Of a stretch of DNA of 64,000 nt, positions 1-9,924 are shown piece after piece. Position 1 is the stretch's first letter; the number at the start of each line of letters is the position of its first letter. The DNA comes from Rhineura floridana (Eukaryota; Chordata; Lepidosauria; Squamata; Rhineuridae). A program made the position numbers and the translations under genes. The stretch is from positions 224,979,943 to 225,043,942 of the forward strand of contig NC_084482.1 in NCBI RefSeq assembly GCF_030035675.1. Reading direction: 5' to 3'. Under the pieces are notes generated by a model that made no database searches, was not told the DNA's origin, and was given only the letters and a program-made list of their open reading frames with translations.

Positions 1-396
1 CCTACTCAGAGAGAAGCCCGGAAAGTGACAACAAGAAAAAGGGCCTTCTCAGTGGTGGCCCCAGAACTATGGAATATTCTTCCTGATGAGGTACGCCTGG
101 CGCCAACATTACTATCTTTTCAGCGCCAGATAAAAACCTTCCTCTTCTCCCAGGCATTTTAGTTTTTAGTTTTTTAGCTTTTTAGCATCTTAGTATTTTA
201 GTATTTCAGCTTTTTAATATTTAATAGGCATTTGTATGTGCATACATATGCTTTAATTTTTGATATTATTAATGTATGTTTAAATTGCTTGATATGTGGT
301 TTTAATTGTATATCAGACGTTTTACTTGTTGTGAACCGCCCAGAGAGCTTCGGCTATGGGGCGGTATATAAATTGAATAAATAAATAAATAAATAA
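1..396 (+). mobile_element. L2-clade LINE, 3' end
   Basis: Plus-strand translation gives the usual last residues of an L2 ORF2 (VVAPELW, LAPTLLSFQRQ, FLFSQAF), followed by a 3' UTR with the phrase for 'accgcccagagagctt' and a terminal (AAAT)n run at about 373-396. The piece is cut by the left window edge, so its 5' extent is unknown. The same C-terminus occurs in four other L2 copies in this window (32 kb, 34.5 kb, 19.2 kb, 62.9 kb). Confidence 0.85.
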
Positions 397-1440
397 AGCG
401 TATTATAGCCTGGAACGGGTATCGGAATGTGGTTTGCGTGGAAGTTTTGTGTCTTATTGCATGCATTCCATGTAGTAATGTGGGACTTGTGAATTTGGTG
501 GGTCTGGCTCTCTGGGAAGTTGCCGTTCCGGGCTATTTTACGTAAAAGCGTATTATAGCCTGGAACGGGTATCAGAACGTGGTTTGCGCGGAAGTTTTGT
601 TTCTTATTGCATGCATCCCATGTAGTCGTGTTGGACTGGTGAATTTGGTGGGTCTGGCTCTCTGGGAAGTTGCCGTTCCGGGCTGTTTTATGTAAAAGCG
701 TATTATAGCCCAGAACGGGTATCGGAACGTGGTTTGCATGGATGTTTTGTGTCTTATTGCATGCATCTTATGTAGTCATGTTGGACTGGTGAATTTGGTG
801 GGTCTGGCTTGCTGGGAAGTCACCGTTCTGGGCTGTTTTACATAAAAGTGTATTATAGCCCGGAACGGGTATCGGAATGTGGTTTGCATGGATGTTTTGT
901 GTCTTATTGCATGCATCCCATGTAGTCGTGTTGGACTGGTGAATTTGGTGGGTCTGGCTCACTGGGAAGTCACCGTTCCAGTCTGTTTTATGCAGGGGTG
1001 TCACAACCGGGGTGCGGAGAATGCAGACCGCACCCGGGTGACACCCTGAGGGGGGTGACACCCTGAGCCACCCCGCCCCGTGCTGTTGCCCAGCAAGGCT
1101 GCGCCCTCCTCAGAGGCGGGCAGGCGAGACTGGGAACAGCGTCATGGATGGGGGGTGGCTGGCCTCGAGTGCATGCTCATGCACGCACACAAGCCCAGCC
1201 ACCTCGTCCATGCCCCTGGGAGGGCGTGCGCCAGAGGTCCACACACACACACCCCGCACTCTTGCTAGTGACGCCGCTGGTTTTACGTAAAAGCATATTA
1301 TAGCCTGGAACGGGTATCGGAATATGGTTTGCATGGAAGTTTTGTGTCTTATTGTATGCATCCCATGTAGTCATGTGGGACTGGTGAATTTCAGAGGTCT
1401 GGCTCGCTGGGAAGGCTGTTTCATTCCATTCCGGAGGGCA
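397..1440. repeat. Tandem array of a ~150-bp unit, five copies, split by a MITE
   Basis: Units begin with 'gcgtattatagcc' or a close variant at 397, 548, 698, 848 and about 1292. Each runs through 'cggaacgggtatcgg', 'ttgcatgcat' and 'ggtgggtctggct' before the next unit, with a spacing of about 150 bp. Copies differ at scattered sites. The fourth unit is broken by the element at 993-1279 and the array resumes behind it. Frames through the repeat are open on the minus strand, but nothing in them looks like a protein. I do not recognise the unit. Confidence 0.85.
993..1279. mobile_element. hAT-like non-autonomous element (MITE)
   Basis: The ends are inverted: it starts 'caggggtgtcac' and ends 'gtgacgccgctg', whose reverse complement is 'cagcggcgtcac'. 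It is flanked by an 8-bp near-identical duplication, 'gttttatg' at 985-992 and 'gttttacg' at 1280-1287. An 8-bp duplication and a CAGnGG terminus fit the hAT superfamily. It has no transposase and sits inside the 150-bp tandem array. Confidence 0.75.
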
Positions 1441-1630
1441 TTTTGGTTGTTAAAGAGTTAATAAAAAATCCTATCGGAATGGTTTTTGTTCCTAAATGTT
1501 GTTCTCAAGTGTCTGTAACACATCCCAGTGTTTTTGGCATCAATTTCTTTTATAAAGGGCCCGTTCCGGCCTGTTCCGTTCCGGCTTTTACACCGTCCCC
1601 ACTTTTTGCTCAAATAAAAGTGCCCCTAAT
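1441..1630 (+). repeat. Segment duplicated at 28103-28275
   Basis: The stretch with 'cttaaatgtt/cctaaatgtt', 'ggcatcaatttcttttataa' and 'ccggcttttacacc' matches 28103-28275 in the same order and orientation. Both copies lie 1.2 kb or less upstream of a similar candidate exon (2869-3048 and 28561-28766), so they may belong to a larger duplicated gene start rather than to a transposon. Confidence 0.6.
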
Positions 1631-1639
1631 GGGTCTGAT

Positions 1640-2470
1640 CCAAACACAAGGCGACGCTCCGTTGGTTTGCGAAGCTCCCGCAGTCAGACCAAGGGGAATC
1701 TTGGCCTGGGCGCACTGGATAGCAACGCCTGCACCTGTGCTACTGCGAGGTATTTTTTTGGGGGGGGTGTTACTCGATGCCCGCGATGGGCAGCTGAACC
1801 GGTGCTATTGCGAGACTAGGTGCCCGCGATGGGCATCTGAAGGATTGCTGCAGCACGCCCTGGACAGAAGCCCATCTGGGGAGATGGGGGAGCCCAGGTG
1901 GGCCCGAACCTCCAAAGAGGGTTCGCGGCTGCTGAGCCGAGGGTCCCAGGCGGGCTTGTCTTCTTCCTTTCTCTTTTGGGCAGGGTCCACCAGAGGGAGA
2001 AACAGAGGGAGAGGACGCCTAGAGAGGCCCGGAAAGAGGCACTTCCACCCCCTCCGGCGGGTCTTCCCCCCGTCCGCCCCCGTCTCTCCCTCCCATCTAG
2101 CCACCCGCCGGGGCGAAGTTGCGACGTGCGGCGCGAGGAAGAGAACAGCGAGTTGGCGCCCGGCGAACAAGAGGGCTTGGGGGTTGTGCATCCCCCCCCA
2201 GCCCGGGATCAGGTGGGTGCAAAGTGTGTGTGGGGGTCCGGCTTGGAAGCAGAGCGGGGAGGGGGGCTCTGCCATCCTGCGGCTGCTTGGGGAGCGCCGA
2301 GCCAACCTGGGAGGAGGGGGCGATGGTGGGAAGGGGGACCCCCGGAAGAGGGGGGCCTTGGGGGGCAGGTAAGCAACCATGGAGGTGGGGGGCCTGATTG
2401 AAGGAATAATGTGAGCGCCCAGCATGAGAAAAGCCCTGTTCTGAAAGTGGGAGGGAGGGGTTGAACCCAC
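1640..2470 (+). promoter_or_regulatory. CpG-rich block, candidate promoter and first exon of a zinc-finger gene
   Basis: GC- and CpG-rich sequence with many purine or pyrimidine runs, unlike the AT-rich flanks. A motif of about 30 bp at 2017-2046 (it begins 'gcctagagaggcc' and ends 'ggcacttcc') recurs in the CpG-rich blocks near 26.5 kb and, inverted, near 44.65 kb. 'gatcag|gtgggt' at about 2211 could be a splice donor. The long open frames across it are a by-product of GC richness and do not resemble any protein. Transcription start and direction are inferred. Confidence 0.45.
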
Positions 2471-2868
2471 GTGGCTTATTTTTCAATTGCCTTGATCTCG
2501 GGCAGCGCAGGGACTCGGGTGCAGCCGTGGCTTTTTGGAAAGTGGCGGAATCAGTCATCCCAAAGAAGGATCTGGGCGGGAAATTCCCTACGCACACAGG
2601 CATCTTCCCTCTCCCCCCCCCCAGCAGAATCCCCCAACCTCGAATGTCCCAGCCAGGCTGAAGCTGCTCTTGCATCAGAGGCTTGGAGTGGGGTGGAGGC
2701 AATCTGGGGGCTCCCAAAAGGGGGCTTTTCGGGGGGGGGACGGAGGAGAAAGAGAAATGGAGGAAGGGGGCATATGCAAAATCTCCCGGGAGGGGGGAGA
2801 TAAAGGCAGGCAAAATGGAGGGAAGAAGCTGAGCTGTTTTTAACATGCTGCCTCTTCCTCCATCCCAG

Positions 2869-3048
2869 GAGCCTGCCGCTTTCTTCTCACTTGTGAGCTC
2901 CTTGGAGCTCACAAGAGGAATCCCAGAGAAGATCTAGTCCAAGAAGCCACACGTCTAGTCCAAGAAGCCACGTGTCTCCTACACCTCCCCCATCAACATC
3001 TGAGCCTCCCGACCAAGTTGCTGCTGGTGCATCTGCATGAGAGATCTG
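2869..3048 (+). other. Candidate 5' exon (untranslated) of a zinc-finger gene
   Basis: Bounded by a good acceptor (pyrimidine-rich 'cctcttcctccatcccag') and a good donor ('gatctg|gtgagt'). Its end shares 'acatctgagc', 'ccaa/ccag' and 'gttgctgc' with the candidate exon at 28561-28766, which has equivalent splice sites. No domain is encoded, so it is probably 5' UTR. It would belong to the cluster member downstream, possibly gene A. The linkage is inference. Confidence 0.4.
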
Positions 3049-3313
3049 GTGAGTATTTGGGGGGGGGGGTTGGTGGTGGAGAAGGAGAAAGGGAGGGAAA
3101 AACTCCCTTTTAGTGGAAAAACTCAAAAAATGGAGGGGAGGGAGGAGACGAGTAGTACCCAAGAAGGGAGGGGAGACGCCTCCTCCAAAATGTCTCCCCA
3201 TTTCTGGAAACCCCTTTCCCAACCAGACAAAGCCATTTTTAAATCTCCAACTTGTAAAAGTTTTAAGCATTGTTTTCATGGCTTTATTCGTTTTTATTAC
3301 TATGTAAACCAGC

Positions 3314-3537
3314 CTAGAGAGCCAGAGTGGCGTAGTGGTTAGAGTGTTGGACTACAACCTGGGAGACGAGGGTTCGAAACCCCACACAGCCTTGAAGCTC
3401 CCTGGGTGACCTTCGGCCAGTCACTGCCTCTCAGCCTCAGACGGAGGCAATGGTAAACCACTTCTGAATTCCGCTTACCACGAAAACCCCATTCATAGGG
3501 TCGTCATAAGTCGGGATTGACTTGAAGGCAGTCCATG
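3314..3537 (+). mobile_element. tRNA-derived SINE with BovB-like tail, full length
   Basis: It opens with 'gagccagagtggcgtagtgg' and carries a B-box-like 'ggttcgaaacc', as in a tRNA head. It ends in 'cataagtcgggattgactt' plus 'gaaggcagtcca'. The same unit occurs at about 9.17, 10.2, 12.6, 27.4, 33.1, 51.4 and 57.3 kb. The tail resembles the end of the RTE-BovB LINE copies here, which would allow it to use BovB machinery. Confidence 0.85.
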
Positions 3538-3845
3538 CTGTTACATGCTTTCAAGTCGATTTTGACATGGCGACCCTTTGAATCAGTGACCTCCAATAGC
3601 ATCTGTCATGAACCACCCAGTTCAGATCTTGTAAGTTCAGGTCTGTGGCTTCCTTTATGGAGTCAATCCATCTCTTGTTTGGCCTTCCTCTTTTTCTACT
3701 CCCTTCTGTTTTTCCCAGCATTATTGTCTTTTCTAGTGAATCATGTCTTCTCATGATGTGTCCAAAGTATGATAACCTCAGTTTCATCATTTTAGCTTCT
3801 AGTGACAGTTCTGGTTTAATTTGTTCTATAACACCCAATTATATG
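3538..3845 (-). mobile_element. RTE-BovB LINE, 3' end
   Basis: Minus-strand translation gives the BovB ORF2 C-terminus: KLRLSYFGHIMRRHDSLEKT, then GSRKRGRPNKRWIDSIKEAT and DRCYWRSLI. The LINE is severely 5'-truncated. Its 3' end abuts the SINE at 3314-3537, so the two may have inserted one beside the other. Confidence 0.85.
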
Positions 3846-3849
3846 TAAA

Positions 3850-3925
3850 AAATGGAAATGGACTGCCTTCAAGTCGATCCCTACTTATGGTGACCCTATG
3901 AATAGGGTGTTCATGGTAAGTTCAT
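3850..3925 (-). mobile_element. SINE tail fragment
   Basis: The reverse complement of the SINE 3' part ('ggactgccttcaagtcgatc', then 'ctatgaatagggt'). Only the tail is present. Confidence 0.6.
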
Positions 3926-4689
3926 TTGGTAACGTGCCTCTGAGCGTATGATGAGTGGGGGCAACACCTGCAGTCAGCCCAAAAAACAGGAACATGACAT
4001 GCGCTGTGCTGATCTTATTTTAGCAGGGAGGAAGCAACAATATTAAAATAGTTGATATAGTTCAGATAGTCACTCTAAATGTTTGATTTACTTTGCAATT
4101 TTAGTGAAGCTTGCTATAATAAATCATTTTCTTTTGCTTCTGTTTCTGTGAATATGTGAAGTACAGCAACACTGCAAAATTTACACTAAAAAAACTCCAA
4201 ACATAATAATGGCACTGACTTCTGCAGAATAGTCTCCAGTGGACCTCAGGAGTGTGTCAATTTGCACAAGATAAAACAGTGGGAGGTGAAATATACCCTA
4301 GCAAAATTCTAGGTGTGCTCTATATGTTTAATTGACCATGTCCACCTTTCTTTAAGTGGGGTGGTTTACGCATAGCAGGCTGAAAACATGCATCCTGGGC
4401 AGGCCAGGTTCCCCCCCCCCAACAGCTAGAATCATTTACAACAAAGTGCAGTTTCAGATTCATTTCATTTTTAGTTTGTATACTGCCTTTCTACATCACT
4501 GCACTCAAGGAGGTTTACAGCTATAGAAATGTCAAAAATATACAGAGATAATCATACTATCATCCTATAATGCTACAAAATACAAAATAATGCCAAAAAA
4601 AGAAAAAAGTAAACAAATGTTACAGAAATACATAATATTACATATACAAGTGTTGCAACTGTTAATGCACCCAAAACAGAAATTTAGGT
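3926..4689. other. No gene recognised
   Basis: AT-rich sequence without a convincing open frame. 4460-4520 has 'tgtatactgcctttctac', a phrase of LINE or SINE 3' ends seen elsewhere in reptile repeats, but too little is left to assign it. Confidence 0.5.
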
Positions 4690-4967
4690 TGCTAGGTAGG
4701 ATGCTGAAAGCCAGGACCTCCAAGGTGGCTTTCTCTGAAATGCTACCGGTTCCACGCGCAGGACCAGCCAGACAGGCCCAGCTTCGCAGTCTCAATGCGT
4801 GGATGAGACGATGGTGTCGGGTGGAAGGGTTCGGATTTGTTAGGCACTGGGGAACATTTTGGGACAAGCCAGGCCTGTACAAAAGGGACGGGCTCCACTT
4901 GAACCAGAATGGAACCAGACTGCTGGCACTTAAAATTAAAAAGGTGGCAGAGCAGCTTTTAAACTGA
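4690..4967 (+). pseudogene. LINE ORF1, C-terminal esterase-like part (5'-truncated)
   Basis: The frame ending at 4967 encodes RSLNAWMRRWCR, GFVRHWGTFW and YKRDGLHLNQNGTRLLA before the stop. The D-G-x-H-L-N signature is the distal catalytic block of the SGNH esterase found in CR1-group ORF1 proteins. Everything upstream, including the catalytic serine block, is missing because the insertion is 5'-truncated. An ATG upstream at 4590 lies in unrelated flanking DNA. Confidence 0.75.
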
Positions 4968-5086
4968 CTGAGGGGGGAAACCCGACAGGAGCTGAGAAAG
5001 GTCCGTTTCGGAATAAACCTCCCCCCTGGGATAAAAACCAAAGAAATGATGAAATTTTAAAAGGGGTAGGCCTAGAAGTAGGCATT

Positions 5087-7930
5087 GTGAGAGCAGGGGC
5101 ACAGGATATAAATTCAGAAGAGCAAAATTACCACAGGCCTAACCACAAGTGCCAAAGACACTTGAAGAGAGACACTGCTTACAAGTGCCTGTACGCTAAT
5201 GCTAGGAGCCTGCGAACCAAGATGGGAGAACTGGAGTGCTTGGTCTTAGAGAAGAGCATTGATATAGTGAGCATAACGGAGACCTGGTGGAATGGAGAAA
5301 ACCAGTGGGATACGGTTATCCTTGGATATAAACTATATCGGAAGGACAGGGAAGGACGTATTGGTGGCGGAGTCGCTCTATACGTGAAAGAAGGCATTGA
5401 ATCCAGCAAGCTCGAAACCCCAAAAGAGGCAGACTGCTCCACAGAATCGTTGTGGGTGGTGATACCATGCCCCAGGAGGGACTTAATACTGGGAACGATC
5501 TATCGTCCCCCTGATCAAAATGCTCAGGGAGACCTTGAGATGAGATATGAAATTGAGGAAGCATCCAAACTAGGAAATGTGGTAGTAATGGGTGACTTCA
5601 ACTACCCGGACATAGACTGGCTGCATATGTGTTCCAGTCATGACAAAGAAGCAAAGTTTCTAGATATTCTAAATGACTATTCCCTAGATCAGTTGGTCAT
5701 GGAACCGACCAGAGGGATGGCAACCCTGGACTTAATCCTCAGTGGGGACCGGGACCTGGTGCGAGATGTAAGTGTTGTTGAACCGATTGGGAGCAGTGAC
5801 CACAGTGCTATTAAATTAAACATACATGTAACTGGCCAATTGCCAAGAAAATCCAACACGGTCACATTTGACTTCAAAAGAGGAAACTTCACAAAAATGA
5901 GGGGATTGGTAAAAAGAAAGCTGAAAAACAAAGTCCAGAGGGTCACATCACTCGAAAATGCTTGGAAGTTGTTTAAAAACTCTATATTAGAAGCTCAACT
6001 GGAGTGCATACCGCAGATCAGAAAAGGTACCGCCAGGGCCAAGAAGATGCCAGCATGGTTAACGAGCAAAGTCAAGGAAGCTCTTAGAGGCAAAAAGTCT
6101 TCCTTCAGAAAATGGAAGTCTTGTCCGAATGAAGAAAATAAAAAAGAACACAAACTCTGGCAAAAGAAATGTAAGAAGACAATAAGGGATGCTAAAAAAG
6201 AATTTGAGGAGCACATTGCTAAGAACATAAAAACCAACAACAAAAAATTCTATAAATACATTCAAAGCAGGAGACCATCTAGGGAGACAATTGGACCCTT
6301 GGATGATAAGGGAGTCAAAGGTGTACTAAAGAACGATAAGGAGATTGCAGAGAAGCTAAATGAATTCTTTGCATCTGTCTTCACAGTGGAAGATATAGGG
6401 CAGATCCCTGAACCTGAACTAACATTTGCAGGAAGGGATTCTGAGGAACTGAGACAAATAGTGGTAACGAGAGAGGAAGTTCTAAGCTTAATGGACAATA
6501 TAAAAACTGACAAATCACCGGGCCCGGATGGCATCCACCCGAGAGTTCTCAAAGAACTCAAAGGTGAAATTGCTGATCTGCTAACTAAAATATGTAACTT
6601 GTCCCTTGGGTCCTCCTCCGTGCCTGAGGACTGGAAAGTGGCAAATGTAACACCAATCTTCAAAAAGGGATCCAGAGGGGATCCCAGAAATTACAGGCCA
6701 GTTAGCTTAACTTCTGTCCCTGGAAAACTGGTAGAAAATATTATTAAAGCTAGATTAACCAAGCACATAGAAGAACAAGCCTTGCTGAAGCAGAGCCAGC
6801 ATGGCTTCTGCAAGGGAAAGTCCTGTCTCAGTAACCTATTAGAATTCTTTGAGAGTGTCAACAAGCATATAGATAGAGGTGATCCAGTGGACATAGTGTA
6901 CTTAGACTTTCAAAAAGCGTTTGACAAGGTACCTCACCAAAGGCTTCTGAGGAAGCTTAGCAGTCATGGAATAAGAGGAGAGGTCCTCTTGTGGATAAGG
7001 AATTGGTTAAGAAGCAGAAAGCAGAGAGTAGGAATAAACGGACAGTTCTCCCAATGGAGGGCTGTAGAAAGTGGAGTCCCTCAAGGATCGGTATTGGGAC
7101 CTGTACTTTTCAACTTGTTCATTAATGACCTAGAATTAGGAGTGAGCAGTGAAGTGGCCAAGTTTGCTGACGACACTAAATTGTTCAGGGTTGTTAAAAC
7201 AAAAAGGAATTGTGAAGAGCTCCAAAAAGACCTCTCCAAACTGAGTGAATGGGCGGAAAAATGGCAAATGCAATTCAATATAAACAAGTGTAAAATTATG
7301 CATATTGGAGCAAAAAATCTTAATTTCACATATACGCTCATGGGGTCTGAACTGGCTGTGACCGACCAGGAGAGAGACCTCGGGGTTGTAGTGGACAGCA
7401 CGATGAAAATGTCGACCCAGTGTGCGGCAGCTGTGAAAAAGGCAAATTCCATGCTAGCGATAATTAGGAAAGGTATTGAAAATAAAACAGCCGATATCAT
7501 AATGCCGTTGTATAAATCTATGGTGCGGCCGCATTTGGAATACCGTGTACAGTTCTGGTCGCCTCATCTCAAAAAGGATATGATAGAGTTGGAAAAGGTT
7601 CAGAAGAGGGCAACCAGAATGATCAAGGGGATGGAGCGACTCCCTTACGAGGAAAGGTTGCAGCATTTGGGGCTTTTTAGTTTAGAGAAAAGGCGGGTCA
7701 GAGGAGACATGATAGAAGTGTATAAAATTATGCATGGCATTGAGAAAGTGGATAGAGAAAAGTTCTTCTCCCTCTCTCATAATACTAGAACTCGTGGACA
7801 TTCAAAGAAGCTGAATGTTGGAAGATTCAGGACAGACAAAAGGAAGTACTTCTTTACTCAGCGCATAGTTAAACTATGGAATTTGCTCCCACAAGATGCA
7901 GTAATGGCCACCAGCTTGGATGGCTTTTAA
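5087..7930 (+). CDS. LINE ORF2: endonuclease and reverse transcriptase, 947 aa
   Basis: The apurinic-type endonuclease fills roughly residues 35-250: YANARSLR, ITETWW, GTIYRPPDQ, MGDFNYPDIDW and the SDH triad end near 245. The reverse transcriptase spans about 470-760: SPGPDGIHPR, PIFKKG, NYRPVSL, DFQKAFDKVPH, SGVPQGSVLGP and the active site FADDTKL. The C-terminal part holds HLEYRVQFWSPHLKK and RATRMIKGMERLPYEERLQH. The stop at 7928-7930 replaces an AAA present in the 57.7 kb copy, which reads on for another 16 residues (KRRLDKFM...). So this copy has one nonsense change very close to its end and is otherwise open. Cis-acting retrotransposition protein; whether the short loss matters is unknown. 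Confidence 0.9.
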   Translation: MRAGAQDINSEEQNYHRPNHKCQRHLKRDTAYKCLYANARSLRTKMGELECLVLEKSIDIVSITETWWNGENQWDTVILGYKLYRKDREGRIGGGVALYVKEGIESSKLETPKEADCSTESLWVVIPCPRRDLILGTIYRPPDQNAQGDLEMRYEIEEASKLGNVVVMGDFNYPDIDWLHMCSSHDKEAKFLDILNDYSLDQLVMEPTRGMATLDLILSGDRDLVRDVSVVEPIGSSDHSAIKLNIHVTGQLPRKSNTVTFDFKRGNFTKMRGLVKRKLKNKVQRVTSLENAWKLFKNSILEAQLECIPQIRKGTARAKKMPAWLTSKVKEALRGKKSSFRKWKSCPNEENKKEHKLWQKKCKKTIRDAKKEFEEHIAKNIKTNNKKFYKYIQSRRPSRETIGPLDDKGVKGVLKNDKEIAEKLNEFFASVFTVEDIGQIPEPELTFAGRDSEELRQIVVTREEVLSLMDNIKTDKSPGPDGIHPRVLKELKGEIADLLTKICNLSLGSSSVPEDWKVANVTPIFKKGSRGDPRNYRPVSLTSVPGKLVENIIKARLTKHIEEQALLKQSQHGFCKGKSCLSNLLEFFESVNKHIDRGDPVDIVYLDFQKAFDKVPHQRLLRKLSSHGIRGEVLLWIRNWLRSRKQRVGINGQFSQWRAVESGVPQGSVLGPVLFNLFINDLELGVSSEVAKFADDTKLFRVVKTKRNCEELQKDLSKLSEWAEKWQMQFNINKCKIMHIGAKNLNFTYTLMGSELAVTDQERDLGVVVDSTMKMSTQCAAAVKKANSMLAIIRKGIENKTADIIMPLYKSMVRPHLEYRVQFWSPHLKKDMIELEKVQKRATRMIKGMERLPYEERLQHLGLFSLEKRRVRGDMIEVYKIMHGIEKVDREKFFSLSHNTRTRGHSKKLNVGRFRTDKRKYFFTQRIVKLWNLLPQDAVMATSLDGF

Positions 7931-8190
7931 AGAAGATTAGACAAATTCATGGAGGACAGGGCTATCAATGGCTACTAGCCATGATGGCTGTGCTCTGCCA
8001 CCCTAGTCAGAGGCAGCATGCTTCTGAAAACCAGTTGCCGGAAGCCTCAGGAGGGGAGAGTGTTCTTGCACTCGGGTCCTGCTTGCGGGCTTCCCCCAGG
8101 CCCCTGGTTGGCCACTGTGAGAACAGGATGCTGGACTAGATGGGCCACTGGCCTGATCCAGCAGGCTCTTCTTATGTTCTTATGTTCTTA

Positions 8191-8525
8191 GGATATGACT
8201 TCCAGTTTGAAACACAAAAGGTTGTTGTCACCATCATATGACATTGACCAATAAAAAGGCTTTGGAATTAATAAAAATAAATTTGACACAGATTTCTAGG
8301 ATGAATAATGAGAGAAATAAAATTTTCTAGTTTAGATGCTCTGTGGAAACATTAGTAACACAGGAAAGAAGCAAAGTAAGAAGAACACCAACAAACATGC
8401 AAAAATATAATTCTCCATCTTTGGAGATGCCACCACTCACCATATGCTCAGAGGCACATGTTACCAAACTCTTCCAAGAGGAGGGTGATGGAAGCAGGAA
8501 GGAGGGGTAGGAGGAGGGCAGTTTA
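8191..8525. other. No gene recognised
   Basis: AT-rich sequence. 8440-8475 ('ccaccactcaccatatgctc', then 'agaggcacatgttaccaa') is matched at 32626-32665, so it is a repeat of unknown family. Confidence 0.5.
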
Positions 8526-8529
8526 AAGC

Positions 8530-8745
8530 CCTCCCGTTCTTCCTCCCAGCAGAAGCCCAGGGCAGCAAACAAAAATGCTAAAAACACTTTAAAACATCAT
8601 AAAAACAGACCTTAAAATACATTAAAACAAAACGTTAAAAAATTTAAAATAAAAAAAAGAAAAGCTTTAAAACATCTTTAAAAAGGGTTAAAAAAACATT
8701 GTTTTTTAAAAAAAATGTTAAAAAGCAAGTCCAACACACATGCAG
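8530..8745 (-). mobile_element. L2-type LINE 3' UTR, minus strand
   Basis: The reverse complement of the 3' UTR seen behind the plus-strand L2 copies at 19.75-19.97 and 32.3-32.5 kb ('gtttgccaccct', 'ctcctgctgggagg', repeated 'ttttaa' motifs). The coding part is absent. Confidence 0.65.
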
Positions 8746-8765
8746 ACATCTTTAAGAATGCTTTT

Positions 8766-9700
8766 TACCAGTTTCCCTGGGACAGACGTTAAGCTAACTG
8801 GACTGTAGTTTCCAGGATCTCCCTGGATCCCTTTTTAAAAATTGGTGTTACATTGGCTACTTTCTAGTTCTGAGGTATGGAGGCAGATCTGAGGGGCAAG
8901 TTAAATTTTTTTTAGAAGATTAACAATTTCACGTTTGAGTTCAGGCACAGGGTTCTGCACTCTATTTTTTCCATTGTGAACAGAGATGCAAATAATTCAT
9001 TCGGCTTCTCTGCAATCTCCCTGTTCTTCTTTAGCACACCTTTGCCTCTCTTGTCATCCAAGGGTCCAGCCGCCTCCCTAGATGGTCTCTTGCTACTAAT
9101 GCATTAAAAATATATATTTTTTGTTGGTTTCCACAAATTTCTTTTTAGCATCCCTTATTATGTGCTTGAGAGCCAGTGTGGTGTAGTGGTTAGAGTGTTG
9201 GACTACAACCTGGGAGACCAGGGTTCGAATCCCCACACAGCCATGAAGCTCACTGGGTGGCCTTGGGCCAGTCACTGCCTCTCAGCCTCAGAGGGAGGTA
9301 ATGGGAAACCTCCTCTGAATACTGCTTACTGTGAAGACCCTGGTCTCCGTAAGTCGGAATCGACTTGAAAGCAGTCCATTTCCATATTTCCATTATGTCC
9401 TTGCAGTTCTTTTGCCAAAGTGTGTGTTCCTTTTTGTTCTCCTCGTTTGGATGAGACTTCCATTTTTTGAAGGAAGCTTTCTTCCTGCTAATAGCGTCTT
9501 TGACTCTGCTCTTTAACCATGGTGGCGTCCTCTTGGCCCTAGTAATGTCTTTCCTGATCTGCTGGGTACACTCCACTTGAGCTTCTATTATAATGTTTTT
9601 AAACAGCTCCCAAGCAGTTTGGAGTGATTCAGCCCTCGTGAGTCTGCCTTTCAAATTCCTTATGCCATAATACATTTCTGAGAGTGTAAGGGGCCACAAG
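8766..9700 (-). mobile_element. CR1/L3-type LINE fragment, interrupted by a SINE
   Basis: 8766-9160 is the reverse complement of the segment of the 4.69-8.19 kb LINE between the endonuclease and RT. 9400-9700 continues it upstream, with the minus-strand frame reading AWELFKNIIIEAQVECTQQI and KSHPNEENKKEHTLWQKNCK. The SINE at 9167-9392 lies between the two parts. Confidence 0.8.
9167..9392 (+). mobile_element. tRNA-derived SINE inserted in the LINE fragment
   Basis: A full head-to-tail copy. It is flanked by a direct repeat of about 11 bp, 'attatgtgctt' on the left and 'attatgtcctt' on the right, within the interrupted LINE. This shows target-site duplication and retrotransposition into an older L3-type copy. 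Confidence 0.85.
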
Positions 9701-9924
9701 GTTGTTTTTGCTGCAAGAGACTAATTTGAATATTTTTGCAGTCACATATGGAGTAAATAATAACTCTCTGTGTTTCTTATTCCAGAAATAAGAGCTTCTG
9801 ATCCTCAAATCTGACCACACCAGAAGAAGAGGAGAAGGAGGAGGAGGAAACATATGTTCATCCAGGACAGGTGTGTCCTTCAATATGTAGTAAGACTGTA
9901 TGTATGTATGTCTCATTTCAGTGA

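Larger units (their letters stand above)
4690..8190 (+). mobile_element. CR1/L3-type LINE, nearly complete 3.5 kb
   Basis: It contains the end of ORF1 (esterase-like), the whole of ORF2 (5087-7930), and a 3' UTR with 'ggccactggcctgatccagc' ending in a short (TTCTTATG)n-type repeat at about 8167-8190. Such short terminal repeats without poly(A) are typical of CR1-group LINEs. The 5' end is truncated inside ORF1. The same family has copies or fragments at 8.77-9.70, 10.63, 30.4, 43.4, 50.9 and 57.7 kb. The 57.7 kb copy differs by roughly 1.5 % by eye, so the family moved recently. Confidence 0.9.

Noticed and set aside
1443-2372. A 309-codon open frame on the plus strand
   Set aside because: It crosses a repeat and a CpG-rich block. 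Overlapping long frames exist on both strands and none has a recognisable domain, as expected from GC bias.
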